From: CAWKEY01 sp963848675
GTDB taxonomy: Bacteria; Pseudomonadota; Gammaproteobacteria; Methylococcales; Methylomonadaceae
Direction of reading: 5' to 3'
DNA length: 62,040 bases
NCBI GenBank assembly: GCA_963848675.1
Contig: CAWKEY010000029.1
Coordinates: forward strand, 1-62,040
Shown here: one piece after another, positions 8,881 to 17,600 of the stretch
Layout: every line of letters begins with the position of its first letter
Position numbering within the stretch: the stretch's first letter is position 1
The notes under the pieces: generated by a model
What the model saw: only the letters and a program-made list of their open reading frames with translations
Told to the model about the DNA's origin: nothing
Databases searched by the model: none
Position numbers and translations under genes: made by a program

Positions 8881-9153
8881 GAAAAAATCCGAACTCATAG
8901 ACGCCATTGCCCAACACGCCAATTTATCCAAAGCCGACGCAGGACGCGCGTTAGATGGTTTAACCAAAACCATCGAAACCACGTTAAAAGCCGGTGACTC
9001 TGGGACCTTAGTCGGCTTTGGGACCTTTGAAGCCAAAGCAAGAGCCGACGTGCCGGTCGCAACCCGCAAACCGGACAAGCCATTACCATTGCCGCCGCGA
9101 CAATACCGGCATTCAAAGCCGGCAAAACCTTAAAAGACGCGGTTAACGCGTGA
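8881..9153 (+). pseudogene. HU-type DNA-binding protein with a one-base frameshift
   Basis: The first 56 codons match HU (MKKSELIDAIAQHANLSKAD, then GFGTFEAKAR). The frame then leaves the family at about 9047. Shifting one base restores GRNPQTGQAITIAAA and IPAFKAGKTLKDAVNA with a stop at 9151-9153. A single deleted base in the arm region therefore breaks the gene. HU bends and compacts DNA. Loss of the arm would abolish normal binding unless this is a sequencing error. Confidence 0.75.
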
Positions 9154-9283
9154 TGGTTTTTAGGTGTAAAACGGCGTCCAATACTTGCCAATTTTCAGCG
9201 GCCATTTCACCCGTCCAGGCACAGCGTATTTTTATCGTTTGACAGTCAATAGCCCCGCGAAAGCGGTCAGCCCCCTGCCCGGC

Positions 9284-9319
9284 TTTTAGGCCCTATAATG
9301 TATTTTATAGGGTCTAAAA
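9284..9319. repeat. Long inverted repeat
   Basis: Arms of 15 bases at 9284-9298 and 9305-9319 (TTTTAGGCCCTATAA and its near inverse, one mismatch) around a 6-base loop. It sits between the HU remnant and the convergent IHF gene. It could be a bidirectional terminator or a mobile-element end. Confidence 0.5.
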
Positions 9320-9407
9320 ATAGTCCCCAAAACCGTACGCAACCGCGCCTATATATAAAGGCATAAATCGCCATGGCCGATGTGATCCTTTGGGTTTAGG
9401 GAGGATG

Positions 9408-9728
9408 TCAGTGTCCTAAGTTTTCTTTGTTAATCGGGTATGCAGTCTTTAGTCGATCAATTCGTTGCGCTAGTTCTTTGCCGGGTTTGAAATAAGGAAG
9501 ATAGCTAGCGGGTAAATGTAATGGCTCACCTGATCTGGGGTCTCGCCCTATGTGAGGTGCTCGATAGTGCAACGAAAAACTGCCAAAGCCTCGAATTTCG
9601 ATTCTATTGTGAGCCATCAGTGTTTGGCTCATGTGTTCTAGTATGCAGGCAACTGCCAGTTCCACATCTTTGCGTGTCAAATGAGGCTGCTTGTTAGCCA
9701 TTGCTTCAATGAGTTCTGATTTAGTCAT
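9408..9728 (-). CDS. ihfB: Integration host factor beta-type subunit
   Basis: A 106-residue member of the HU/IHF family. It opens MTKSELIEAMANKQPHLTRK, as IHF beta does, and has the RIEIRGFGSFSLHYR core and the DNA-contacting arm around GRDPRSGEPLHLP, ending FKPGKELAQRID. IHF bends DNA at specific sites in recombination, replication and transcription. The C-terminus is about 10 residues longer than usual. The gene is intact, unlike the neighbouring HU copy. It could be a second, mobile-element-linked copy rather than the housekeeping gene. Confidence 0.8.
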   Translation of the reverse strand: MTKSELIEAMANKQPHLTRKDVELAVACILEHMSQTLMAHNRIEIRGFGSFSLHYRAPHIGRDPRSGEPLHLPASYLPYFKPGKELAQRIDRLKTAYPINKENLGH

Positions 9729-9776
9729 ATGCGGTGCTATGTTTATGGATATGCATTCGATGAGTGAAGCAGGTTG

Positions 9777-9812
9777 TGTGTGATATGCCCTATTGTTCTG
9801 TGTGATATGCCC
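9777..9812. repeat. Direct repeat upstream of the IHF gene
   Basis: TGTGTGATATGCCC occurs at 9777-9790 and again at 9799-9812, a 22-base period. It lies 50-85 bases upstream of the IHF start and could be a regulator or nucleoprotein site. Confidence 0.4.
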
Positions 9813-9849
9813 CGATAATGGGTTTTAAGGCTTTGTTTAAGCCGTGTCA

Positions 9850-10077
9850 CCACGCTATTTGGAGGTAGCTTGAACAGCGCAAACTAAGGAAATCAGCATT
9901 TATTGTGCCATTTGTGGCGGCAAAATGTCGCGCGGCAATCTGCCACATTTTCAAGGCTGGCTACAGTCACTAGAATGCCTGCAACTCTTGTATGCGCTCC
10001 CACTCCTAAAGGGATTAGAGTTTAGTATCCTTCCACTTAATGCGGCCAGATGAGCAGCCCTGGTCGCATTTTTTTTC
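9850..10077 (+). ncRNA. Candidate structured RNA ending in a strong terminator
   Basis: No protein frame fits this gap. It holds a hairpin with arms AAAATGT-CGC and GC-CACATTTT around 9925-9954, a small hairpin near 10003-10022 (CTAA/TTAG) and then a classic terminator at 10039-10076. A transcript ending here does not belong to any gene seen upstream on this strand. The promoter is not certain. A small RNA is an inference; a leftover terminator of a lost gene is the alternative. Confidence 0.3.
10039..10076 (+). terminator. Rho-independent terminator
   Basis: Stem AATGCGGCCAG (10039-10049) and CTGGTCGCATT (10060-10070), one mismatch, followed by a run of eight T. It lies just upstream of the HEXXH gene. 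Confidence 0.8.
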
Positions 10078-10089
10078 CTACTGGCGGGC

Positions 10090-10824
10090 ATGATGAAACG
10101 AAATTACCAGATAACCCCAACTTGTCCTATTAATGATCAAGAGTTGATCAGACAAACCGCTTTCCATGAAGCGGGACACGCCGCTGCTATTTATCTTTAC
10201 AATAAACAAAAACAACTCCCGCCGGTATTTTTTCAAATCACGATTAAAGCCTGGGACTATCCAAAAAACAGTCCCTTAGATAAGGGCTCATTGGCGCATG
10301 AACACTTTGTCGGCGTCGTTGAGGGCGGCTGCCTGATTCAGAGTTTGCCGGTTGCACTGATTGAAAGTGCCAGTTATTTCTCAGCTTCAGAGCAAGATGC
10401 GTATCGAACTGCTTTTGAAGCGGATATGATTAATTTGCTGATCGGACCGTTGGCGGAAGCAAAACATGTGGCGCTTCGCGATAATGAGCCTTTTAATGCG
10501 CATTTGGTTAACATCAATGCGCTGCTTTATTATGGCGGGAGATCTGATCTTGAAAAGATTGATGACTATCTGGATGCTTTTATTGCAACGAAAAGTCAGC
10601 ATGAACAAAAACTCTCCGAACTCTTTAATAAAGCCTTTCAATTTATAAGCTCGCCCGTGCATTGGAAAGCCATTGAGGGTTTGGCTGACTATATTCTTCA
10701 CAACACAGGAAACACAATTAGCTGTGAAGAAGCCATTACTGCTCTTGATAAAAGCATAAATGATGAAGCTATACAGAATCGGATGGCAAAATTGGCCATC
10801 TCAGACGCTGGCAAAGTCTATTGA
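10090..10824 (+). CDS. M41-like metallopeptidase-domain protein lacking an AAA module
   Basis: A 244-residue protein with FHEAGHAAA near residues 25-33, the HExxH zinc motif in the AGHAA context of FtsH peptidase domains. LIGPLAEA near residue 120 resembles the region that follows in M41 peptidases. There is no AAA+ ATPase domain, signal peptide or membrane segment. Stand-alone proteins of this type are often found near mobile elements; their role is unknown. Peptidase activity is plausible but not shown. Confidence 0.6.
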   Translation: MMKRNYQITPTCPINDQELIRQTAFHEAGHAAAIYLYNKQKQLPPVFFQITIKAWDYPKNSPLDKGSLAHEHFVGVVEGGCLIQSLPVALIESASYFSASEQDAYRTAFEADMINLLIGPLAEAKHVALRDNEPFNAHLVNINALLYYGGRSDLEKIDDYLDAFIATKSQHEQKLSELFNKAFQFISSPVHWKAIEGLADYILHNTGNTISCEEAITALDKSINDEAIQNRMAKLAISDAGKVY

Positions 10825-11573
10825 TCGGAAGGTAAGTGTAGTTTCTTGATTTCATAATCGCTATTTCTTGCACTTATCCGTCTTTTTCATCTCAGATTAA
10901 CTGATTTTATAAAATCGCTTTTTCTCACATTAAGTGATTTTATCGATCAGAATTTCCCACATTATTTGACTCTATGTGGTGACTACCCCAACGTGCGTAA
11001 AATTCCGTTTCGTGTGTTGTCTCCAATTAGATGTCACATTTGGGGAAGACCGTGTTCAGGTCAAGAATGGCGCTCAAGCGCAAATCTTGGGCAAGTTGCG
11101 TTGTTTAGCCATGAATTTACTGCGATGGTCAAAGACTGGGGAGCACAATTTTCAAGCCAGCATTGAAAAATTTACGGATTCCCCTGAGTCGTTAATTTTA
11201 ATGCTTAGGCAAGTTAATTTTTTATGAGCAAGCTGTGGCTGTAACGGCTCGTGTTTGAAACCGGTTGAGCTCGAATTTAACGCAGTTTTGGGCGCAACTT
11301 AATTAATCGAGGACAGCAGCAAAATACTTAGCCCATCAACTGCCCAATGACTTGGTTTGATGCCGACGATGGGATATGGTGCGGCATATCCCGCACTACG
11401 ATAAATGATTTGCCGCATAAGCTTGTTAAATGCACCCTAATTTCAATGAGCTTAGAATTTGTATATCCAGTTGAACCCCGCAACGTTCAAGGCGATACGC
11501 CTAGTGAAATAATTATGGCGCAAACATTGCTGAGATATTGGTTTCCATCAAGTAAAATATTTGAGGTGTAAAC
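10825..11573. other. Degenerate intergenic region
   Basis: It contains a perfect palindrome, GATTTTATAAAATC (10903-10916), two direct copies of ATTAA(C/G)TGATTTTAT (10896-10910 and 10929-10943) and a transposase remnant (11030-11227). The rest shows no supported gene. Confidence 0.4.
11030..11227 (+). pseudogene. Transposase C-terminal remnant
   Basis: The frame contains VTFGEDRVQVKNGAQAQ then LRCLAMNLLRW, resembling the end of ISAs1-like DDE transposases (a GED...K...LR..A.NLLR pattern). The catalytic N-terminal part is gone. It marks a lost insertion sequence. Confidence 0.45.
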
Positions 11574-12473
11574 ATGTTCTATCGCATTATAGTTATTATC
11601 ACTGCGATTCTTTTGCCTTTCGTAACATCAACCCATCCCGCCCTTGCCAAGCAGCCAAAGCATTTAACCCATGAAGAGCTTATGATGTTGGCCCCTGAGC
11701 CTGACATCAGACCCACATTTGATGGCAACAACTATGTATCAGGGGGAATCGGTATCCTTGTGTATGACGGCGTCAACGCCATGGATGTTTTGGGCCCTTT
11801 CCAGGTTTTTAGCACCGCAGGGCTTAGGCCTTTTCTTGTGTCGGCGAGCAAGGATGATAACAACATCCCTAAGACGTCGATTACCACCAACAGCGGTCTT
11901 CAGCTCAACGCACCCAGGACCATCTGGGATACCGACAACCTGGAGGTTCTGGTAGTAACCGGCGGCGCGCTGGAAACGGCTAATCTGGCCAAAAACACGG
12001 AGGTATTAAATTGGATCAGGGATATAGATGAAACCAGCGTATGGACCACAAGCGTATGCACGGGTTCTTGGGTTCTGGGGGCCGCTGGGCTTTTGGAGGG
12101 AAAAAAGGCAACGAGCAATTGGTATCGGGCTGATGAGCTCCTGGCGCATTTCGGCGCAAAACCGAGGTCAGGGCAACGATATATATTTGACGGGAAAATA
12201 ATTACCGCCGCCGGTGTTACCGCGGGTATTGACATGGCACTCGCACTGGTGAAAACCGTGTATAAAAATGATCTCAATAACGGTAAAGATTTTACACAGG
12301 CCGTGATGCTCGATATTCAATATGATCCAGCACCTCCTATTACAGGTGGGTCGCCTAAAAAGACAGACCCCTACGTGTATGAAGGCATGCTCATGATGTA
12401 TGATGATTCCGGGTACTGGTATGGTCTAGGAATGACTTTAGGTGATTATGTTAAGACGATTCCTATGCCATGA
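11574..12473 (+). CDS. Exported DJ-1/PfpI-family protein
   Basis: A 299-residue protein with an N-terminal signal peptide (hydrophobic residues 4-25, ending ALA). The DJ-1/PfpI (GATase1-like) domain begins near residue 60 with GIGILVYDGVNAMDVLGP. The nucleophile elbow SVCTGSWVLGAAGLL is near residue 161, with Cys in the expected place. The domain layout resembles isonitrile hydratase-like and regulator-associated members, but the secretion signal is unusual. Enzymatic activity cannot be told from sequence. It stands alone with no operon partners. Confidence 0.8.
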   Translation: MFYRIIVIITAILLPFVTSTHPALAKQPKHLTHEELMMLAPEPDIRPTFDGNNYVSGGIGILVYDGVNAMDVLGPFQVFSTAGLRPFLVSASKDDNNIPKTSITTNSGLQLNAPRTIWDTDNLEVLVVTGGALETANLAKNTEVLNWIRDIDETSVWTTSVCTGSWVLGAAGLLEGKKATSNWYRADELLAHFGAKPRSGQRYIFDGKIITAAGVTAGIDMALALVKTVYKNDLNNGKDFTQAVMLDIQYDPAPPITGGSPKKTDPYVYEGMLMMYDDSGYWYGLGMTLGDYVKTIPMP

Positions 12474-12590
12474 AACCAATACAATTCCCTGAGTTCATGT
12501 GAATCCATTCGTTATGATTGAGGTTAAGCTCGGCTTCCAGAATTGAACGCGATAAGGCAATGGGATGGACTCCTCCCATTGCCCTACGAT

Positions 12591-13031
12591 CTACCGGGCC
12601 AGCTTAATTTCTGCCCCAGTGATCGTTCTCATGCGGGGAAGGTAAGGCCCAGCAAGAAATCTCTGTATGGCATCATAAATCATGCCATAGTTCGCCACTC
12701 TGAAAAGGTCATGAGTATAATCAACCATGATATTGATGACTTGCGTGACGGCCGCGGTAATTAACATGGCAATAGGACCCTCGCCACCGCCGGATCCTTG
12801 GCTAACCGCCTGTGTTCCTTGCCAGATAACCTCCCCAGAAGCTGTATCAACAAGCCGGGCTTTTGCCCTTATTGTCGTTATCGACTGTATGATGATGTAT
12901 GTTTGCCCACATTCCTCGATCGTTACATAGAGAACGGCATCCGCACCGATAATATTTCTGATTTTATCCAGAGCAACGCCGTGCATTTCTTCAGAAGACG
13001 GCAGACTGTTTTGGGTGACCGTAAGGAATCC
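12591..13031 (-). pseudogene. GNA1162/DUF799-type lipoprotein, N-terminus missing
   Basis: The frame QNSLPSSEEMHGVALDKIRN, then IGADAVLYVTIEECGQ and ARLVDTASGEVIWQG, matches the C-terminal two thirds of GNA1162-like (DUF799) outer-membrane lipoproteins. A stop at 13032-13034 cuts the frame before any signal peptide or lipobox. An internal ATG at 12986 would yield only a cytoplasmic fragment. The family is often in a three-gene operon with two other envelope lipoproteins; none is here. Confidence 0.65.
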
Positions 13032-13281
13032 TTACGCCTACCCAAATATAGAAAAGGCTTGCTTAACTTATAACCAAAATCAATATGACTTATAGTCATT
13101 GTCCGGCAGAATTGGGCGGGTCGTTGGCAGGCAGCCGTCGGCCAATTGGTGACAGACAGAGACCTGATCTGATTACATAAACATTTTGTATGTTATCCTG
13201 TCAAAATAAACTGAAGTGGAGGATTTTATTGGTGTTGGATAAAATAAATTTCCTTGAAAGTGACGATCACTAAATCAGGCA

Positions 13282-13764
13282 ATGCGAAAAGTATTCTCAA
13301 TCGTTCTGTTAACTTCCGTCCTTACAGGCTGTGCCTTTTTTCAGCATCAACACCAAAAGCAAATTATTGGCGCAACTGAAATAATTGAAATTGTAGATGC
13401 GAATCTCAGCTTCAAAGCTCGTGTTGATACAGGTGCCGAAACTTGCAGTGTACATGCCGTGGATATAAACGTTGATTCCTCAGAAGAAGACCCAAAGGGC
13501 ATACCGATTTCATTTCGTATAGTGAACAAGAATGGCCAGTCTAGACAGATTAACACTCGAGTTGCTTCATCAGTGACTGTGAAGACAGCTGAAGGAAAGG
13601 AGCGGCGATATACGGTTCCATTGACGGTGAAATGGCACGACTCGGAAAAAAAGATTCTCTTTACCCTTAATGACCGACTGACGATGGCATATCATATATT
13701 GTTGGGTAGAAATTGGCTGCGTGGTAATTTCCTAGTTGATGTCGAAAAAAACAATGATGACTAG
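13282..13764 (+). CDS. Retropepsin-like lipoprotein (RimB/zinc-protease family)
   Basis: A 160-residue protein with a lipoprotein signal ending LTGC (Cys17). The aspartyl-protease-like motif ARVDTGAETCSVHA is at about residues 52-65 and a second conserved stretch HILLGRNWLRGNF is near the end. These are the hallmarks of the retropepsin-like family formerly called ATP-dependent zinc proteases. It would be anchored in the outer membrane facing the periplasm. Its substrate is unknown. Confidence 0.75.
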   Translation: MRKVFSIVLLTSVLTGCAFFQHQHQKQIIGATEIIEIVDANLSFKARVDTGAETCSVHAVDINVDSSEEDPKGIPISFRIVNKNGQSRQINTRVASSVTVKTAEGKERRYTVPLTVKWHDSEKKILFTLNDRLTMAYHILLGRNWLRGNFLVDVEKNNDD

Positions 13765-14198
13765 AGGAGAGGCGGAGTTTCTATCTCTACACAAAGCAAG
13801 ACATAACAATAGCACAAACGCCGACCACCGTATTATCGAGGCGGGTAACACCAAGCATTATTCTCAGTTTCAGAAATATATATATCAGACAAAACGATAC
13901 TGACTGTTTAATGGTTTATCAACCAGTTGTTTAAACGTTATCTTGTTTTGTAAAATTTAACTGACTGCAATGGGTCGCTATGGATAGCTATACATAGGGG
14001 TCGGTTGCGGTAGTTCAAATCTGACCTCTTTTATTAGGCTCGTTGGGGGTGAGGCACTAATCCAACAATAAACCTTATAAACACCAGTACCTGTCAGATT
14101 CGATATGGACCACACATCTGAATCGAAGATGGCCAATTGACAAGCTTTCTTGGAGCCCGAAAAAATTGACCATTAAGGTCAAAAATAAAGTCGATTTT
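13765..14198. other. Intergenic stretch without a supported gene
   Basis: AT-rich sequence between the retropepsin gene and the end of the convergent diguanylate cyclase gene. I see no gene, RNA or strong terminator in it. Confidence 0.4.
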
Positions 14199-15734
14199 TT
14201 ATGTGCGTTCCATCAGTAGGCTTTTGCTTTGCTCTTTTGCTGCATACATTCTTGCATCCGCTTTCCTGAGTAGTTCGCTCATTTCCGTGCCATCGTCGGG
14301 ATAAACCGCAATTCCTATGCTGATATCAATCGTCAGTTCAATGCCCCGGATAAGCCGCGGCTGCGCCAACTTGGTCTGAATTTCCCGCGCGACTCTTTCC
14401 GCATTCGCGTAAGACGTATCTTCCAGTAGGATCACGAACTCGTCTCCGCTGATTCTGCTCAAAGTATCCTCATTCCTGATGCATTCCTTGAGTAAACCGC
14501 CCAGGGTCCTGAGCAATTGATCGCCAACGTCGTGACCATAGGTGTCGTTTACCTTCTTGAAGCCATTCAGATCGAGAAACATAGTCGAAAATGTCAGGTT
14601 CCGACGCTGTGCCCGGGAACAAGCCTGACTGAATCGATCGGTCAGCAGCGTTCTGTTGGGGAGCCCCGTCAAGGCATCGTGCATCGCCATATGGAGCAAG
14701 CGATTTGCCGACTTTTTCCTTTGTTCTTCCCGGCGAAAATGCTCATTCAGGACAAGCAGCAGAAGAGCGAGGACCAAGAGCAAGGTTGAGCCTGTGGCGA
14801 TCACAAGCGGCAGGTCAAGATCAGACCAGCCCAGTTGTTTGTCCACCCTGAGCGCGAACGGCTGACCTGGACTGTCCAGCTTCTTTTCGGCGGTCAATTT
14901 GGGAAATAACTGCGCTTCCACTCTGTCCGGTGCAGATGCTGCACTATGCATCAGCAAGCCTTCCGGTGCATCGCTCGAATAGCTGGCGTAATAAAGACGA
15001 AACTCAAGATTTTCGATCAAGAACGCGATGTTTTTCTGGATCGCTTCGACACTGACTTCTACTATCGCCACCGCTGGTTTTCGCGTGGCATAAACGCCTT
15101 TTGGAGGGTCGGGAACGGGATGAAAGAGGACATAGCCCCGGTGTCCATCGACGAGTTTGAAGGGGATGCTAGCCACAGAGGCCTGCAATTTCTTCGCTTG
15201 CTTTAGGGCGTCGCGTAGGAAGGGCGCCGAATCCATGTCTGCGCCGATGAGTTGCCTGGTGTTGGGCGACATCGGTTCAATGAAAATAATCGGGGTGTAT
15301 GTCGGCTTTTTTTTAACAGGCCGCCAACTGCGGCGATCGGCCCCGTAATTGAAGGCCTTCACTTTGTAACGGGGAAACCAAGAGCGTTTTTGTCTTTTGG
15401 TAAACTTCGCCAACTCGTTCCGTTTCACGACGAGTGCGACTCCGAGCGCATTGACATGAGGGTAGCGGGCAAGGATTTGTCGGGCGTAACGGGATGCGCT
15501 TTCCCTATCGGCATATTCAATGGAGCTCAGAAACGCGGAAAAACCCTCCAAGATCGATTCGTTATCCCGCGCGATGAGTTCGAGCCTTTCGTCCAGTTGC
15601 GCGACCCTCTGATTAAAGGCCGTTTCGGCTTTATGCAGCGCAAGCTTGAATACCAGACCCGTTGTGACCGATGTCACCGCCGCCCAAGACACCAGGACGA
15701 GGCCATACATCCAGAAGCGTTTCGTCTTAAACAT
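14199..15734 (-). CDS. Membrane diguanylate cyclase with CHASE-type sensor
   Basis: Start taken at ATG 15734 (511 residues), giving a first membrane helix at about residues 8-30. A GTG at 15809 would add 25 residues. The periplasmic region resembles a CHASE domain, and a second helix (LPLVIATGSTLLLVLALLLL) precedes the cytoplasmic GGDEF domain. The active loop is SGDEF, an accepted variant. An RxxD inhibitory site (RNED) sits five residues upstream. The enzyme should make cyclic di-GMP in response to an extracellular ligand, with product inhibition. No EAL domain is present. Confidence 0.85.
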   Translation of the reverse strand: MFKTKRFWMYGLVLVSWAAVTSVTTGLVFKLALHKAETAFNQRVAQLDERLELIARDNESILEGFSAFLSSIEYADRESASRYARQILARYPHVNALGVALVVKRNELAKFTKRQKRSWFPRYKVKAFNYGADRRSWRPVKKKPTYTPIIFIEPMSPNTRQLIGADMDSAPFLRDALKQAKKLQASVASIPFKLVDGHRGYVLFHPVPDPPKGVYATRKPAVAIVEVSVEAIQKNIAFLIENLEFRLYYASYSSDAPEGLLMHSAASAPDRVEAQLFPKLTAEKKLDSPGQPFALRVDKQLGWSDLDLPLVIATGSTLLLVLALLLLVLNEHFRREEQRKKSANRLLHMAMHDALTGLPNRTLLTDRFSQACSRAQRRNLTFSTMFLDLNGFKKVNDTYGHDVGDQLLRTLGGLLKECIRNEDTLSRISGDEFVILLEDTSYANAERVAREIQTKLAQPRLIRGIELTIDISIGIAVYPDDGTEMSELLRKADARMYAAKEQSKSLLMERT

Positions 15735-15889
15735 GGCTAGCCAAGTGTTTTTTCGTTTCTTGCCATTTGATGGGAGATGGGTGCAAAAACCTACCGTTAT
15801 GAACGACACAAACCGGCGAGACCGTACGTTTCCACTGCCCCTCTGGGCCTAATACTGTTCTGCCAATTTCTACAGGCGATGTCGAAAAT

Positions 15890-15902
15890 TTTAGCCGCTA
15901 AA
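15890..15902. promoter_or_regulatory. KorB operator (perfect match)
   Basis: TTTAGCCGCTAAA matches the RK2 KorB operator consensus TTTAGCSGCTAAA exactly. It lies in a 318-base non-coding gap upstream of the diguanylate cyclase gene and downstream of the SRAP gene. It is the leftmost KorB site, 5.6 kb beyond the traC end, which suggests that the plasmid-derived segment extends at least this far. Confidence 0.75.
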
Positions 15903-16053
15903 AAAATCGTCTACTGCCTTTGCCGGAGTTGATGCCTTACCCCGCCATAACGTCAACTTTCTCCCTGACTCCAACCCACTCGGGATAAGTATAGCCTCAT
16001 CAATCGCGACCAAATCCTGCTACGCGGATAATCTTCGGCGTTTGCGTAAGACC

Positions 16054-16725
16054 TCACGCTAATGCCTCCAAACAGTCCGCCGAATCATTCCTCGGACTAT
16101 TGACTTTCGTACTGACCGGCCAGGCCTTCATACCTTCCGCCGGGTAAGGTTTCAGCAGACCTTGCAGTCTTCCCGCATCCTTGGCCTCCGCTTCGAGCCA
16201 AGCGTCCCAATCGCCAGGCGCCAAAATGACCGGCATCCGGTCATGGATCGGCCGCATGATCTCGTTCGCATCCGTCACGATGATTGAGCAGCTCTCTATA
16301 TCTTCGCCTTCGGGACTGCGCCAACGCTCCCATAATCCGGCCAACGCCATGACTTGGCTATCCTCAAGCGTGATGAACCAGGGTTGCTTGACTTTGGAAC
16401 CCGGCATGACCTGCCATTCGATAAAACCATCGGCGGGAATTAAACAACGCCGGTGCCGGAAGGCAGTGCGGAACGCCGGTTTGCTGGCAACCGTCTCGGC
16501 CCGGGCATTGATCGTATGGTAGCCGATCTTGATATCCTTGGCCCACTGCGGAATCAAACCCCAGCGAGCCAGCGCAAAGCGCCTTTCTGCGCCTTCCTGC
16601 CGCACCAGGGCAATGTTCTGCGTCGGCGCTACGTTATAGCGCGGGAATAAGTCTGGCGGCTCGCTCACCCCAAAGCACTGAGCCAAAGTGACCGGGTCGC
16701 TATAAAGCGCGAAGCGACCGCACAT
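16054..16725 (-). CDS. yedK: SRAP-family DNA-protein crosslink protein (YedK/HMCES-like)
   Basis: Start at the ATG giving MCGRF, so that the catalytic Cys becomes residue 2 after Met; the frame opens two codons earlier. Conserved blocks are PRYNVAPTQ, WGLIPQWAK, NARAETV and the RRCLIPADGFIEW segment, then HDRMPVIL. SRAP proteins form a covalent thiazolidine link with abasic sites in single-stranded DNA and so shield them. At 223 residues it is full length. It is next to lexA and umuD-like genes, which fits an SOS or ssDNA-protection module and would suit DNA entering as a single strand. Confidence 0.9.
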   Translation of the reverse strand: MCGRFALYSDPVTLAQCFGVSEPPDLFPRYNVAPTQNIALVRQEGAERRFALARWGLIPQWAKDIKIGYHTINARAETVASKPAFRTAFRHRRCLIPADGFIEWQVMPGSKVKQPWFITLEDSQVMALAGLWERWRSPEGEDIESCSIIVTDANEIMRPIHDRMPVILAPGDWDAWLEAEAKDAGRLQGLLKPYPAEGMKAWPVSTKVNSPRNDSADCLEALA

Positions 16726-16743
16726 AAGCACTCACGAACGGAC

Positions 16744-16890
16744 TCATAACCCATACACACCCACGACTAAAAACGCCGCCAGCAGCAACACTTTCATCCC
16801 CCATAGCTCCCCGTAACGGCGGTCATAGTGGCTCATAATCTCCTCGACCTTATTACTGACTTGATCCTGCATGTGAATTTTTCTTGGCAT
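16744..16890 (-). CDS. 48-residue single-pass membrane protein
   Basis: A short frame between lexA and the SRAP gene, with an AGGAG site ahead of ATG 16890. The N-terminal half is charged (QDQVSNKVEEIMSHYDRRYG) and the C-terminal half is one membrane helix (VLLLAAFLVVGVYGL). No family recognised. With lexA upstream and the SRAP gene downstream in the same direction, it probably belongs to the same transcript. Confidence 0.55.
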   Translation of the reverse strand: MPRKIHMQDQVSNKVEEIMSHYDRRYGELWGMKVLLLAAFLVVGVYGL

Positions 16891-16920
16891 GATAGCTCTC
16901 CTCGTTAAGATGCTTGTGTC

Positions 16921-17550
16921 CTAATGTGAACGGTAACTGCGCATTTGTCCGACCAACACGCCCTGGATTTCGACCTGCTCGGGACGGTATGCCATCGCCG
17001 TCATGTTGGCATTGGCCGGGATCAACAGCACTTTCCCCGGCGACTGCTCGATGTATTTCAGGGTCGCTTCGGCTTTCTCGATCAGCGCCACCACGATCTC
17101 GCCGTTGCTGGCGTAGCTGCGCTGCTCGATGATCACCCAGTCGCCGTCGAATATGCCGGCCTCGATCATCGAATCGCCCTGGACCTGCAACACATAGCAG
17201 GGCTTCTCGCTTTTCAAGACTTCAGGAACGGCCATGTAGCTAATGTTTTCCAGCGCCTCGATGGGCTTGCCGGCGGCGATCTTACCGACAAATGGCAAGG
17301 CATGTTCGCAAGCGACGTCATCGCGTTGCGCCTGGGCGGTCAAGCGGATGCCGCCTTGCTTGTTGCCGGTGAACGGTTCGACCAGGCCGACCCCGATCAG
17401 GGCCATGATGTGTTTGTAGAGCGAGCCGCGCGAGGCCATGCCTAGCGCCGCGCAAAGTTCGTCCAGTGTCGGCGGATAAGCAAAACGTTCGTAGTTGTCG
17501 CGCAGAAAATCGAAGATTTCCTGCTGTCGACGGGTGAGCTCAGTCATCAT
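16921..17550 (-). CDS. lexA: LexA repressor
   Basis: A 209-residue LexA. The winged-helix N-terminus (RQQEIFDFLRDNYERFAYPPT, then GSLYKHIMALIGVGLVE) is followed by an S24 peptidase domain. The self-cleavage bond is Ala93-Gly94 (KIAAGKP), with catalytic Ser127 (GDSM) and Lys165. It represses SOS genes until RecA filaments trigger autocleavage. It diverges from a umuD-like gene across a gap that holds a repeated operator candidate. Its recognition helix differs from the standard E. coli SR(N/P)AAEEHL sequence, so a non-coli operator is plausible. Likely a plasmid-borne or second LexA. Confidence 0.85.
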   Translation of the reverse strand: MMTELTRRQQEIFDFLRDNYERFAYPPTLDELCAALGMASRGSLYKHIMALIGVGLVEPFTGNKQGGIRLTAQAQRDDVACEHALPFVGKIAAGKPIEALENISYMAVPEVLKSEKPCYVLQVQGDSMIEAGIFDGDWVIIEQRSYASNGEIVVALIEKAEATLKYIEQSPGKVLLIPANANMTAMAYRPEQVEIQGVLVGQMRSYRSH

Positions 17551-17600
17551 CGTCCCGGTGTTGTTTATTTTTTGTCAGCTTACCAAAATCGGCCTAAAAT

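Noticed and set aside
12543..12764. Small forward frame at 12.5 kb
   Set aside because: Mostly antisense to the GNA1162-type remnant and without a ribosome site or family match.
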